Origin: Psychrobacter immobilis
Lineage (GTDB): Bacteria > Pseudomonadota > Gammaproteobacteria > Pseudomonadales > Moraxellaceae
NCBI GenBank assembly: GCA_904846265.1
Contig: CAJHAA010000011.1
Span: 37,411 to 101,410 of the forward strand
Reading direction: 5' to 3'
DNA length: 64,000 nt
A program made the translations under genes and the position numbers. Below the pieces are notes generated by a model. That model ran no database searches. It was given only the letters and a program-made list of their open reading frames with translations, and was not told where the DNA came from. Position 1 is the stretch's first letter, and every line of letters begins with the position of its first letter. Below, piece after piece: positions 1 to 9,200 of the stretch.

Positions 1-1
1 T

Positions 2-535
2 TTGGTAAAAACTGTCACGGACAACTTAGCAACCATTGCCACGCAAGGTGATTTGGCACAAAATCCTTTGGGTGCGTTATATTTACAAAATGGCGCAAGT
101 CAGCTGAGCGACAAATCCTCTTTTATACAGCTGACGAAAGACATCACCATCAATGATCGTGTGACCTATCACTCTATCATTGCCAATAATGATGCCGATA
201 TTACTAAAGGACTGGCGCAAATGCAGCCAGCTGGTGCAAAGGTTGATTTATCACAAGCAGTAGAAGAAGACAGCAAAGATGAGACAGTCGGTACAAGTAG
301 CCCTTCTGATAGCTCAAAGCTCTCTGCCCAACCGCTGGTTGCAGCCGTCACCGTCAATGAAGATATTAGCCAAGCGCTAACTGAACGTCTATCAGATGGT
401 ATTGTTCCTTATACCAGCGCTCATCTTGATGGCGCGGCTTCTGAGACGATTATCAGCGGTGGTCATAGCATTCAAACTAACCCGCAAACTATTTTGACAT
501 TGCGCCAGATTTTACACAAACAATTACAGGAATGA
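2..535 (+). CDS. C-terminal part of an alpha/beta hydrolase (esterase/lipase family), 5' end outside window
   Basis: The reading frame is open from the first base, so this is the 3' end of a longer gene; no start codon is claimed. About 177 residues are visible. The end contains SDGIVPYTSAHLDGA followed by GGHSIQTNP, which looks like the acid (Asp) and base (His) part of an alpha/beta hydrolase catalytic triad. The nucleophile elbow would lie upstream of the window. A Ser/Asp-rich stretch (about residues 80-110) resembles a low-complexity insert. The family resemblance (membrane-associated esterase/lipase) is from memory of the DGxVPYxSAHLDGA motif; the substrate is unknown. The gene stops about 500 bases before cydA and does not appear to share its transcript. 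Confidence 0.6.
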   Translation: MVKTVTDNLATIATQGDLAQNPLGALYLQNGASQLSDKSSFIQLTKDITINDRVTYHSIIANNDADITKGLAQMQPAGAKVDLSQAVEEDSKDETVGTSSPSDSSKLSAQPLVAAVTVNEDISQALTERLSDGIVPYTSAHLDGAASETIISGGHSIQTNPQTILTLRQILHKQLQE

Positions 536-812
536 TGATTGCTTATGTCATATAGCACTGCACTGGTCTTTGCACTTTAAAATTAAGAGTAAAGCAGATG
601 GCTTTGCAACTTTGTACTCTGTTGGATATTTGTGCCTATACTAGGACACAAATAAAACATTACTGTTATTAAGGTGAACTTGATAACATCTTGTTTTGCC
701 AAGCGATTAGTCTGATATATCTGGGTTTATCTCAGCAGTTTTTAATGACTATCAGGTATGCGACCAATCTGTTGCGCAGCTTGCGTGTGTATCGAGGGAA
801 GCGCATAATATA

Positions 813-841
813 TTGACAGCACCTGACAGTAATGTATTAAT
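813..841 (+). promoter_or_regulatory. Probable sigma-70 promoter for cydA
   Basis: A perfect -35 hexamer TTGACA (813-818) is followed after 16 bases by TATTAA (835-840), a 4/6 match to the -10 consensus. It reads toward cydA and implies a leader of nearly 190 bases. The -10 end overlaps a perfect palindrome at 839-858, which suggests regulated initiation. Confidence 0.5.
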
Positions 842-858
842 TTATAGGGATATAAATT
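839..858. promoter_or_regulatory. Perfect inverted repeat overlapping the cyd promoter, candidate operator
   Basis: AATTTATA (839-846) and TATAAATT (851-858) are exact reverse complements around a 4-base GGGA spacer. The position, starting at the -10 box, suits a repressor site. The sequence does not match FNR/ANR or ArcA consensus sites, so the regulator is unknown. Confidence 0.4.
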
Positions 859-1039
859 ACTTAATTCAGCTAAACAGTCGTTAGCTTAGCCGCACTCTAT
901 CCCTAAGATTGCTCGCTAATCAACACTGAGCCATTGCCCGTACTACTTTTTTACCTTAATCTATAGACGATTGCGGGCAGTTACTTGAGCGTTTTATGGA
1001 AGCCAGCGCTATTCAGCTAACAGATAAGGGTAACCGTTT

Positions 1040-2536
1040 ATGTTCGCTACGTTTATGATTGACCAGCTCGATGCGCTGATGCTCGCGCGTATCCAATTCG
1101 CTTTTGTTATCTCGTTTCATATTGTTTTTCCCGCTTTTTCTATCGGACTTGCCAGCTGGTTGACGGTACTTGAATTCCGTTGGCTCAAAACAGGCGAGCC
1201 TATCTATGCTGAAGTCTACAAGCATTGGGTCAAAATATTTGCCGTGGTATTCGGTATGGGCGTGGTATCTGGTGTAGTAATGTCCTACCAGTTCGGTACT
1301 AACTGGGCGGTCTTTTCTGACAAAGCCGGTAACGTCTTGGGGCCACTACTCGCCTACGAAGTATTGACCGCGTTTTTCTTAGAAGCTTCCTTTTTAGGTA
1401 TTATGCTATTTGGTTGGGGGCGCGTGAGCAAACGTATGCATTTCGCTTCCACTGCCATTGTCGCCATTGGTACACTGATTTCAGGCTTTTGGATTTTAGC
1501 CGCCAACAGCTTTATGCAGACGCCGCAAGGCTTTATGATGGGCGCAGATGGACTTTTATATCCTACCAACTGGCTTGAGATCATCTTTAGCCCTTCATTC
1601 CCTTACCGCTATGCTCATATGATGACAGCGGCATTCTTGACGACAGCCTTTGTCATTGGCGGGGTTGGTGCTTATTATATCCAGTCCAAAAAACACACCG
1701 AACACCGTCAACATGGTCGTGTCATGCTAGGTATGGCCATGATTATGGCGATATTCGTCGCACCCGCTCAAGTATTGATTGGCGATGAGCATGGTCTAAA
1801 TACTTTAGAGCATCAGCCAGCCAAAGTCGCAGCGATGGAAGGAATTTGGGAGGATGAGCGCGGCGCAGCGTTACGCTTATTCGCTATTCCTGACCAAGAA
1901 AACCAAACCAATAAATATGAAATAAGCATTCCCTATGTTTCAGGTTTGATTCTTACCCATTCGTTAGATGGCGAAGTAAAAGGTCTAAAAAACTGGGCAC
2001 CTGAAGACCAACCACCGGTGATGATTGTATTTTGGGCATTTCGCATCATGGTTGGTATTGGCATGTTAATGGTGCTGGTCGGCTTATTTAGTCTCTATAA
2101 ATACTTTAAAAAGCAGCAATATAATCCCGAAAGTGTCTGGTTCCACCGTGCTTGGATGATGATGACCCCACTTGGCTTTATCGCATTATTGGCGGGCTGG
2201 TTTGTGACCGAGACAGGTCGTCAACCATGGACTGTATATGGTGTGATACGCACCGCAGAAAGCATGTCACCGCTCGCAGCACAGCAAGTGGCAACCACGT
2301 TGATTGGTTTTATTGTCCTCTATATATTTGTCTTCGGTGCAGGCAGTTTTTATATTCTACGCTTGATCGCTCAAGGGCCAAAACCGTACGAAGATCCTGC
2401 CGATGATAATTTCTATGAGCACTCAGTGACCGAAAGCCAAGGTCGTGCGCTCAGTGGCGATAGCAATCCTGCTAAGAGCACTGAAGAAGATATAGATACT
2501 CCTGCAAACGACGTCGATGATGGAGGGTTACGCTAA
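1040..2536 (+). CDS. cydA: Cytochrome bd-type quinol oxidase subunit I (CIO-like)
   Basis: Subunit I of the bd-type terminal oxidase, which oxidises quinol and reduces oxygen to water in the inner membrane without pumping protons. The 498-residue protein starts with the family's ARIQFAFVISFHIVFP segment, whose His27 fits the heme b595 ligand, and contains the GRQPW signature near residue 395. Multiple hydrophobic helices are evident. The periplasmic Q-loop between them is short, and the length is close to CioA of Pseudomonas rather than E. coli CydA (522), so I infer the cyanide-insensitive subgroup. The C-terminal 50 residues are acidic and polar. Its stop overlaps the cydB start (TAATG), implying translational coupling. 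The upstream promoter and palindrome suggest regulation, but by what is unknown. Confidence 0.95.
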   Translation: MFATFMIDQLDALMLARIQFAFVISFHIVFPAFSIGLASWLTVLEFRWLKTGEPIYAEVYKHWVKIFAVVFGMGVVSGVVMSYQFGTNWAVFSDKAGNVLGPLLAYEVLTAFFLEASFLGIMLFGWGRVSKRMHFASTAIVAIGTLISGFWILAANSFMQTPQGFMMGADGLLYPTNWLEIIFSPSFPYRYAHMMTAAFLTTAFVIGGVGAYYIQSKKHTEHRQHGRVMLGMAMIMAIFVAPAQVLIGDEHGLNTLEHQPAKVAAMEGIWEDERGAALRLFAIPDQENQTNKYEISIPYVSGLILTHSLDGEVKGLKNWAPEDQPPVMIVFWAFRIMVGIGMLMVLVGLFSLYKYFKKQQYNPESVWFHRAWMMMTPLGFIALLAGWFVTETGRQPWTVYGVIRTAESMSPLAAQQVATTLIGFIVLYIFVFGAGSFYILRLIAQGPKPYEDPADDNFYEHSVTESQGRALSGDSNPAKSTEEDIDTPANDVDDGGLR

Positions 2537-3552
2537 TGTTTAACTACGGTGATGTATTAGACTTACCTTTAATTTGGGGCGGACTGATCGCTCTATCCGT
2601 CTTTATCTATGTATTGCTTGATGGCTTTGATTTGGGCTGCGGCATTTTGTTTCCCTTTGCTGGCTCAGATAAAAACCGTAGCCGCATTATGAACTCTATT
2701 GCCCCATTTTGGGATGGTAACGAGACTTGGCTAGTATTGGGCGGTGGCGGCTTGTTCGCTGCTTTCCCAGTGGCTTATGGCATCATTATGACGGGGCTTT
2801 ATCTGCCTGTTACTTTTATGCTATTCGGTCTAATAATGCGCGGTGTGGCATTTGAATTTCGCTTCAAAGCATCGTCACGTCGTCACGTATGGGACACTTT
2901 CTTTTTTGTTGGTTCAGTCGTTGCTACATTCTCTCAAGGTATTATGCTTGGGGCGCTTGTACAAGGTCTTGAGGCAAGCAACCGTCTCTATACTGGTGGG
3001 CCATTTGACTGGCTCACACCTTTCTCGATTGTCTGCGGCTTTGCCATGATTATCGGTTACGCCTTGCTTGGCTCTACATGGCTCATTATCAAAACTGAGC
3101 ATACCTTACAAGTCTGGGCACGCAAAGTGTCTGGCTGGATGCTGTCTGCTTTGGTAGTGGCAATGATCGTCGTCACAGCGTTTATGTATTTTTCAGACAT
3201 TAATGCTCTCGAAGGCTGGTTTGGTTTCCCAGGTCTATTATATCTAGCACCTATGCCAATTATAGTTTTACTATTATTTTTCTTGATGCGTAAAGACTTA
3301 GATGGCGAGCGCGAATATCGTCCTTTCTTGTTGACTGTGGCACTGTTTTTGATGGGCTATATCGGGGTTTGTTTTGCCATGTTCCCATACATCGTACCGT
3401 ATCAGATGACGATTTATGAGGCAGCCGCAGCTGACACCTCACTATCCTTTATGTTAGTTGGTGCCGTCATAATGCTACCGATTATCCTGAGTTATACCGC
3501 TTTTGCCTATTACACCTTTAAGGGTAAAACTGGACATGAGCATATGTACTAA
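2536..3552 (+). CDS. cydB: Cytochrome bd-type quinol oxidase subunit II (CIO-like)
   Basis: Subunit II partner of CydA. The 338-residue protein opens with DLPLIWGGLIALSVFIYVLLDGFDLG, matching the CydB N-terminus (the YVLLDGFDLGxG motif), and continues FWDGNETWLVLGGGGLFAAFP, another family hallmark. Eight or so hydrophobic helices are visible. The length matches CioB (about 335) better than E. coli CydB (379), which agrees with the CIO-like classification of subunit I. The ATG overlaps the cydA stop codon by one base. It is followed within 100 bases by a small single-helix protein of the type associated with these oxidases, and then by a strong hairpin terminator that closes the operon. Confidence 0.95.
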   Translation: MFNYGDVLDLPLIWGGLIALSVFIYVLLDGFDLGCGILFPFAGSDKNRSRIMNSIAPFWDGNETWLVLGGGGLFAAFPVAYGIIMTGLYLPVTFMLFGLIMRGVAFEFRFKASSRRHVWDTFFFVGSVVATFSQGIMLGALVQGLEASNRLYTGGPFDWLTPFSIVCGFAMIIGYALLGSTWLIIKTEHTLQVWARKVSGWMLSALVVAMIVVTAFMYFSDINALEGWFGFPGLLYLAPMPIIVLLLFFLMRKDLDGEREYRPFLLTVALFLMGYIGVCFAMFPYIVPYQMTIYEAAAADTSLSFMLVGAVIMLPIILSYTAFAYYTFKGKTGHEHMY

Positions 3553-3573
3553 GGGTAAACAAAGGATATAAAA

Positions 3574-3624
3574 ATGTGGCGACTGCAAATATTAGCAGTG
3601 GCTACACTTTTTAAAGCGCATTAA
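3574..3624 (+). CDS. Possible 16-residue peptide (CydX-like or leader); speculative
   Basis: An ATG at 3574 is preceded at good spacing (7 bases) by AAAGGA and encodes MWRLQILAVATLFKAH before a stop. It starts 21 bases after cydB. CydX peptides also begin Met-Trp and follow cydB, but they are about twice as long, and this one is too short to span a membrane fully. It could be a decayed CydX, a leader peptide or chance. The evidence is limited to position, the Shine-Dalgarno match and hydrophobic character. Confidence 0.25.
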   Translation: MWRLQILAVATLFKAH

Positions 3625-3643
3625 CACGTAGTAGGAGGCGAGC

Positions 3644-3760
3644 ATGAAGAAGCTCAGTAAGAAACAGTCACAATGGGCATGGTTCATTGGGCTATATATA
3701 GCAGGGTTTGCAGTTATTTTTACGATTGCTCAATTAATCAAGTTGGCTATGGGTATCTAG
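3644..3760 (+). CDS. Small single-span membrane protein, DUF2474-like, of the cyd operon
   Basis: A 38-codon gene with an excellent ribosome binding site (AGGAGG at 3633-3638, 5 bases before ATG). The peptide has a basic N-terminus (MKKLSKKQSQ), then W-A-W and one hydrophobic helix of about 22 residues, ending AMGI. Size, position after cydB and topology fit the DUF2474 family, small proteins encoded with CIO-type bd oxidases and thought, by analogy with CydX, to stabilise the complex. That role is inference. It is the last gene before the operon's terminator. Confidence 0.75.
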   Translation: MKKLSKKQSQWAWFIGLYIAGFAVIFTIAQLIKLAMGI

Positions 3761-3800
3761 CAGTCATTTGCAGTCCACTTAGCCATGGCTATATCATATA

Positions 3801-3836
3801 AAAAAGCAGCGCCGATTCATCGACGCTGCTTTTTTA
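3801..3836. terminator. Rho-independent terminator of the cyd operon, probably bidirectional
   Basis: AGCAGCG and CGCTGCT pair around a short internal region, with an A-run on the left and a T-run on the right. It ends the rightward cyd transcript and, because of the A-run, could also stop leftward transcription leaving murU. Confidence 0.85.
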
Positions 3837-3907
3837 TGTGATTACTTATATAAGATTAATAAGAATTAGGCATCTTAATCTAAGCCCTTTATTATAAATC
3901 CCATAGT

Positions 3908-4651
3908 CTAAACGCCTTGATGGTGATCAACACCGTTACTTTTGATAAATTCATTTACCTGCGCCAAGCGTTCAGCCGTGCCCACATCTATCCAATTATC
4001 AGAAATAATTTCAGCCGTGATTTGAAACTTTATCATCGCTTGCTTGAGCAATGGTGCCAACGCTGCTGGTTGACCTGATACCAGCCCATCGACCAATCGT
4101 GGTGACATCACACTAATGCCAGCAAAGGTGTATTTGTCTGCATCACCAATCGGCTGCTCGCTGGCTAAACCATTATTGATCGCAAAATCACCGCCGTTAT
4201 TATGCTCTGGATTATCAATCAATAACAGATATGCGCGCTGATCTGCGCCAAGCTTATAATCTCGCAACTGCGCAAAATCATAGGTCGTCCATACATCTGA
4301 GTTCACTAAGATAAATGGCTCATCGCGCAGCTTGCCAGTTTGTAACGCTTGAAAAATACCACCTGCGGTCTCTAGAGGCTCATCATCCTCTACTGACCAA
4401 TGCAATTTAACACCGTATTGACTGCCATCACCCAGTGTATCCATCAGCTTATCAGCCAGCCATGACGCATTAATGGTGATATCAGTGATACCAGACGCTT
4501 GTAGCGCTTTAATATGCCAGACTATAAGCGGTTGCCCACCCACCTCCACCAGAGGTTTGGGTGTATCCAGTGTTAACGGACGCAGACGCGTGCCCTTACC
4601 AGCAGCCAAAATCATTGCTTGGGTAATCATTGCTCGGTCAATCTCAGACAT
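3908..4651 (-). CDS. murU: N-acetylmuramate alpha-1-phosphate uridylyltransferase
   Basis: A nucleotidyltransferase that makes UDP-MurNAc from MurNAc-1-phosphate and UTP in the cytoplasmic peptidoglycan recycling shortcut that bypasses de novo (fosfomycin-sensitive) synthesis. The 247-residue protein has the sugar-nucleotidyltransferase start AMILAAGKGTRLRPLTLDTPKPLV (glycine-rich loop with Arg and the Lys of PKPLV). FILVNSDVWTTYDF supplies the metal-binding Asp. The ATG at 4651 has CGGAG five bases upstream. It lies 115 bases after amgK on the same strand, the order known from Pseudomonas, which is strong context for MurU rather than a hexose-1-phosphate nucleotidyltransferase. Confidence 0.88.
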   Translation of the reverse strand: MSEIDRAMITQAMILAAGKGTRLRPLTLDTPKPLVEVGGQPLIVWHIKALQASGITDITINASWLADKLMDTLGDGSQYGVKLHWSVEDDEPLETAGGIFQALQTGKLRDEPFILVNSDVWTTYDFAQLRDYKLGADQRAYLLLIDNPEHNNGGDFAINNGLASEQPIGDADKYTFAGISVMSPRLVDGLVSGQPAALAPLLKQAMIKFQITAEIISDNWIDVGTAERLAQVNEFIKSNGVDHHQGV

Positions 4652-4766
4652 ATGCGCTCCGTTTCTTATTTTATTGGATTATACATTCAGATTAAAATTT
4701 GCTAATGTTTTAACGTAACTTATCAAATGAGCATTCGCGTCAAATGAAGCTCGCAAGTGATTCACC

Positions 4767-5888
4767 CTAAATATATTGCTGTACGAACTTACTTTGATAA
4801 GCTGGCAGTATATTATCCCTGAAACTCTCATTAAACGGCGCTACTGCTCGTTGCATATGCGGTCTACCGTGCGCCTCTAACCATTCTAACTCGAACATTA
4901 AATCACGCATCACCTTAGGAATATCCGCCAAATAGCGGTCTTTACCATCACGCTCAGATAAGCGAATAAAAATCCCGAGCACTTTTAAATGCCGCTGCAC
5001 GCCCATTACATTCATGTCATTTTCAAGCTGCTTTAGGCTATCTGCTGTGATTAGATCAGCTTGCTTTTGTAATTGCCAAAAATCATTAATCCATTCAGAT
5101 ATTTGACTCTCGGGCCATTCAACATAAGCATCACGTACCAATGATACCAAGTCATAAGTGTAAGACCCTATGACCGCGTCTTGAAAATCAATCACACCTA
5201 AGCGCGAGCTATCCGCTTGGTCTAACATAAGATTGCGGCTGTGATAGTCACGATGAACGATGACTTGTGGCTGTAGCAAAATCGCTTTTATCAACGCCGC
5301 TTTTAGAGGAATCCATAATGCTTTATCAAGCTCGACACCGATATAAGGTATAAACCAATCGCTAAATAAATCCATCTCACGATCTAATAACGCGGTATCA
5401 TAATCTGGCAATTGATGTTGCGACTTGGCTGTTTCAACTGGCACGGTCTGTAGCGCGACCAACGTCTGCATTGCCAACTGATAATGCTCATCTATCTGCG
5501 CAGGCGTCGCATCAACGAGCAGATGGGCGAACTCTATCGCACCAAAATCCTGTAACACCAAAAATCCTTTCGTCACGTCTTGCGCAATGAGCGTCGGCAC
5601 ATTGATAGCCGGTGCCATCAGCTTAGTCACGTTTATAAACTGGCGCATGGCGTCTTGTTCGTCCGCCGAATCCATGACAATATAATGTGCGACTGTCATG
5701 CCATTACTGTCTGACAGCTGGATTCTATGGTATTGGCGAGCACTTGCGTCACCGGGTAGACTATCGAGTTGGAACGCTTGGCCAGCAAATACTTGCTGCA
5801 ACCAGCGCTCTAATTGTTGTAGACGGCTATTGAGTTTGTTATCGATCATATTAGGCTCTAAAAGTATTTTATCAGTCATAATGGGCAT
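4767..5888 (-). CDS. amgK: N-acetylmuramate/N-acetylglucosamine anomeric kinase
   Basis: A sugar kinase of the aminoglycoside-phosphotransferase fold that phosphorylates MurNAc (and GlcNAc) at C1, feeding MurU. The 373-residue protein contains VIVHRDYHSRNLML, the catalytic HxDxxxxN loop, followed by LGVIDFQDAVIGSYTYDLVSL, the DFxD metal-binding motif. The start is uncertain: ATG 5888 lacks a clear Shine-Dalgarno and a second in-frame Met lies near residue 14. The gene diverges from lptD across a 372-base gap and precedes murU, an arrangement conserved in pseudomonads (amgK-murU next to lptD-surA). Choline and fructosamine kinases share the fold, but the neighbour points to AmgK. Confidence 0.87.
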   Translation of the reverse strand: MPIMTDKILLEPNMIDNKLNSRLQQLERWLQQVFAGQAFQLDSLPGDASARQYHRIQLSDSNGMTVAHYIVMDSADEQDAMRQFINVTKLMAPAINVPTLIAQDVTKGFLVLQDFGAIEFAHLLVDATPAQIDEHYQLAMQTLVALQTVPVETAKSQHQLPDYDTALLDREMDLFSDWFIPYIGVELDKALWIPLKAALIKAILLQPQVIVHRDYHSRNLMLDQADSSRLGVIDFQDAVIGSYTYDLVSLVRDAYVEWPESQISEWINDFWQLQKQADLITADSLKQLENDMNVMGVQRHLKVLGIFIRLSERDGKDRYLADIPKVMRDLMFELEWLEAHGRPHMQRAVAPFNESFRDNILPAYQSKFVQQYI

Positions 5889-6260
5889 CGCAGGTTAAAT
5901 ATAAGTCATAAACAATTAAAGTAGTGATAAGTCAGGCAAAACCTTGTTAAAATAGCGACGTCTTGAGCCAAAAAAACTGCGGTAGCAGGCGTATTGGGAT
6001 ATCATTCGACATCTAGCGCTGAGCATAACCTCAGCAACCATTCAAAAAACAGCTTGGCTATATTATAAATTTTGGTAAATAGTGTAGCTGATTTGGTTTT
6101 TTTTGACTATGATTAGTCGTCATTATATGTAAAACAGCCAAATTCTTAAGATAGCATTATCAATCAGTGATTTTTTAGTCGTTTATTAACCGCCATACAT
6201 GATTAATAATATGGTTACTAAATTCAGTATCGCAATCCAATAGGCTCTGCAATCATAGGT
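5889..6260. other. Divergent promoter region between amgK and lptD
   Basis: About 370 AT-rich bases with no credible gene. Both flanking genes read outward, so promoters for each should lie here. A TTGACT at 6103-6108 with loosely matching A/T-rich -10 candidates 15-17 bases downstream is the best visible choice for lptD, but the fit is weak and I do not assign it. Confidence 0.5.
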
Positions 6261-9200
6261 GTGCCCTTGTTATATTCTCCGCTTTACCAAAGCATCCGTT
6301 TGATCTTATTTGGTGCCTTAGGCTTGTCCAGCCTAGCCGTTAGTGCTGCGCCCAGCAATGCTGACACACAGCAAACCGAGTCGCTAATCACTGACAGTAG
6401 CACCCGTTATGTCTCTGATGTTACACCTGATGCCAATCGTAGTAGCGTCCAAAAAGACAGCGACTATAATGATATCCGCTATCAAAATAGCAATAATCAA
6501 AAGACTGACTTTCAGCGTAATACGTCTCAAAAGTCTGCTACTGATAACAATGCGTCAGATAGTAGTTTTGACAATACTTTTAATGAAAGCACCTTTAGTG
6601 AAAACACCTTCAACGACAGCATCTCTAATGAGAATGCTATTAATGAAAGTCCCTTAGACAACCGCCCTCTAGAAATTACCGCCATTAACGAGAGTGATGA
6701 TAAAGGTTTTGTACCAGCATCAGATACGATTGCGACCACTCAGAACGATAGCACTGCCCAGCTTGCTGAAACCACTGCACCTAAAGCCGCACAGAAGACT
6801 GGTAAAGTTGATGTGAGTGATGAAAGTATTCAAGATAGTCTGCTGCGTTTAGCAGAGTTTTATGAGCTGACACCTGATACAGATGCCTCAACGTTAAACA
6901 ATAGTGATAATGCGAACCAAAATGTCATTCAAAACGAGCTAACACCTATCCCGCAAACCATTCCAAAAGTGGGTAAAAACTTACAGTTATTACCGAATGC
7001 CGTAGATAGCGCCCAACGCTGCGAAGGTCAATGGGTTTATCCAAAGAGCAACCCTAACTATCAACGCGCGGTCAATGAGGCGGGAGCAACCAATGGACAG
7101 CCTGCGCCAAACTTAAATGGTCTCCCGAATAATCAAGCGCCGCTGTTTTCAGAATCAGATTATGGTTATTACGACAATGTCGACTATGCAGAGCTGTCGG
7201 GCAATGTCATCATCAATCAGGGTACCCAGCAGATAGAAGCAGAAAAAGTCTTGTTAGATTTGAGCAATGGCATTGCCGCCGCTCAAGGCAAAGTCATGTT
7301 TACTGACCAAGCGACAGGTCAGCAAGTATCACGCAACAACGCACTAGATAGCAATGCGCCAAACCGCTCATCGAATAACCCCCAAGCCAATTTCACTGAG
7401 AAAGCATCAAAAGGCGGGCTTATTGGGGTCGCCGATAGTTTAAATTATAATACTGAAACTGGACAGTCGACAGCCAATGATGTGGCTTTTGCTAGTGTAG
7501 AATTGCAAGCTCATGGTTATGCTAAGCGCTTGAACAGACCGAATGACAGTCAATATGAGCTAGATGATGTCATGTTTAGTACCTGTCCACCAACCAATCG
7601 TAAATGGCAGTTTGATGCCAAAAGCATTGATTTAGATACCGATACAGGTCGCGGCGAAGCTTATAACACTACTTTCCGTATCGCTGACGTGCCCGTGTTC
7701 TATTTGCCTTACTTCAACTTTCCGATTGATAATCGTCGCACCAGTGGTTTTTTATTGCCGAATGCCAGTATCAGTAGTGAAAGCGGTCTTGAGGTTGATA
7801 TACCCTACTATTTCAATTTGGCACCCAATTATGATGCCACGCTCAATACTCATATTTATACCGATCGCAATCCTATGGTGTCAGGCGAGTTTCGCTATCT
7901 GACCGAAAGTTATGGCGAAGGTATTTTTAATGGTTCATATTTGCCTAATGACAAAGAGTACAATGACGAAGACCGCTCTAGCTTCTTTTATGATCATTAT
8001 TGGTCATCTAAGAGCATTCCACGCTTAAGCGGTGATGCAAAATACAGCTATGTGTCAGATTCAGATTACCTCAATGATTTTGACACGCTGGGTCTATCAG
8101 ACAGCACCATAAACTTACCACGCCTTGCGCGTGTCAATTATTATAATGACTATGTTGATGGTGAATTAAAGGTAGAAACCTTTCAAACTCTAGACGCTTT
8201 TACCAGTAATGGCAAACCCTTAGAAGACAAAGATAAGCCTTATTCAAGATTGCCGCAGCTCAAGCTCGATTATCGACTGCCTTGGGCGAAGAGCTTCGAT
8301 ATCACTGGTGTACACGATTCCGCTTATTTCAAAAAATCCATCGACGATGGCTCTGAGAATGAAAAAAGTGGCGGGCGAATTTATAATAAACTCAGCGCCG
8401 TTTATCCAATGGAAAAATCTTGGGGTTATATCAAGCCCAAACTGAGCTTACAACATCTCTATACTTCTTATGACGAGGACAGCTTAGCCGACAACCAGTT
8501 GAGTGATAAAGACGGTAGCCAGTCGGTATTTGTACCGCAAGCCAGTATCGATGCAGGTCTGAATTTCTATCAAGCAGGCTCGCCTTTTGGCGCATTCGAC
8601 GATACCATGGGTGGCTATCGCTTGCTAAGCCCACGATTGAAATACACCTACTCGCCATATGAAGACCAAAACGATATTCCGAACTTTAATACGCGTATTG
8701 CCTCTATTAACTATGAACAACTGTTCTCTGACAGTTGGTTCTTAGGGCATGATCGCTTGCAAGATTTGCATTCGCTTACTCCTGGTATCAATTATCGTTA
8801 CATCGACGCAACGGGTGTGACACGTTTTGATGGTAGCATTGCAGAGCAGTTTTATATTGATAATGGACGTGTTACGCTTGATGATCAGCAACCTGTCTTC
8901 ACTTCTTCGTCTTCAGGGATGGTTTGGGATACCAGCACGCAGCCTTACAACAACTTTTGGGTTGATGTTAGTGGCGCACTGACCAATGATTATGATTTAA
9001 ATTATATTACGACTGAGCTGCGTTATCAGCCGTCTGACAACAGCTTATTTAATGTTGGATTTGTCAAACGTCAACGTGATGAAAACACCGATCAGCTGCC
9101 GCTCTCTGCTTTTACCGCATCGGCTGTCTTTCCAATCAATAACAGCTGGCGAATCTTGGCTCAAGGTCAATACGATTACAATCGTGATAAAGTTCTTGAT

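Larger units (their letters stand above)
536..1039. other. Intergenic region upstream of cydA; no convincing gene
   Basis: About 500 bases without a credible coding region. The right half holds the likely cyd promoter and an overlapping palindrome, listed separately. A 24-codon frame near 598 has no ribosome binding site and is not called. No canonical FNR/ANR site (TTGAT-N4-ATCAA) was found by eye; the closest is TTGATAACATCTTG near 680, which has a poor right half. Confidence 0.6.

Noticed and set aside
660..700. FNR/ANR box upstream of cydA
   Set aside because: TTGATAACATCTTG matches only the left half of TTGAT-N4-ATCAA and lies well upstream of the promoter.
6527..6739. A minus-strand frame with repeating LSLKV units
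   Set aside because: The repeats come from the reverse of the Asn/Ser-rich quasi-repeats of lptD; it is a shadow.
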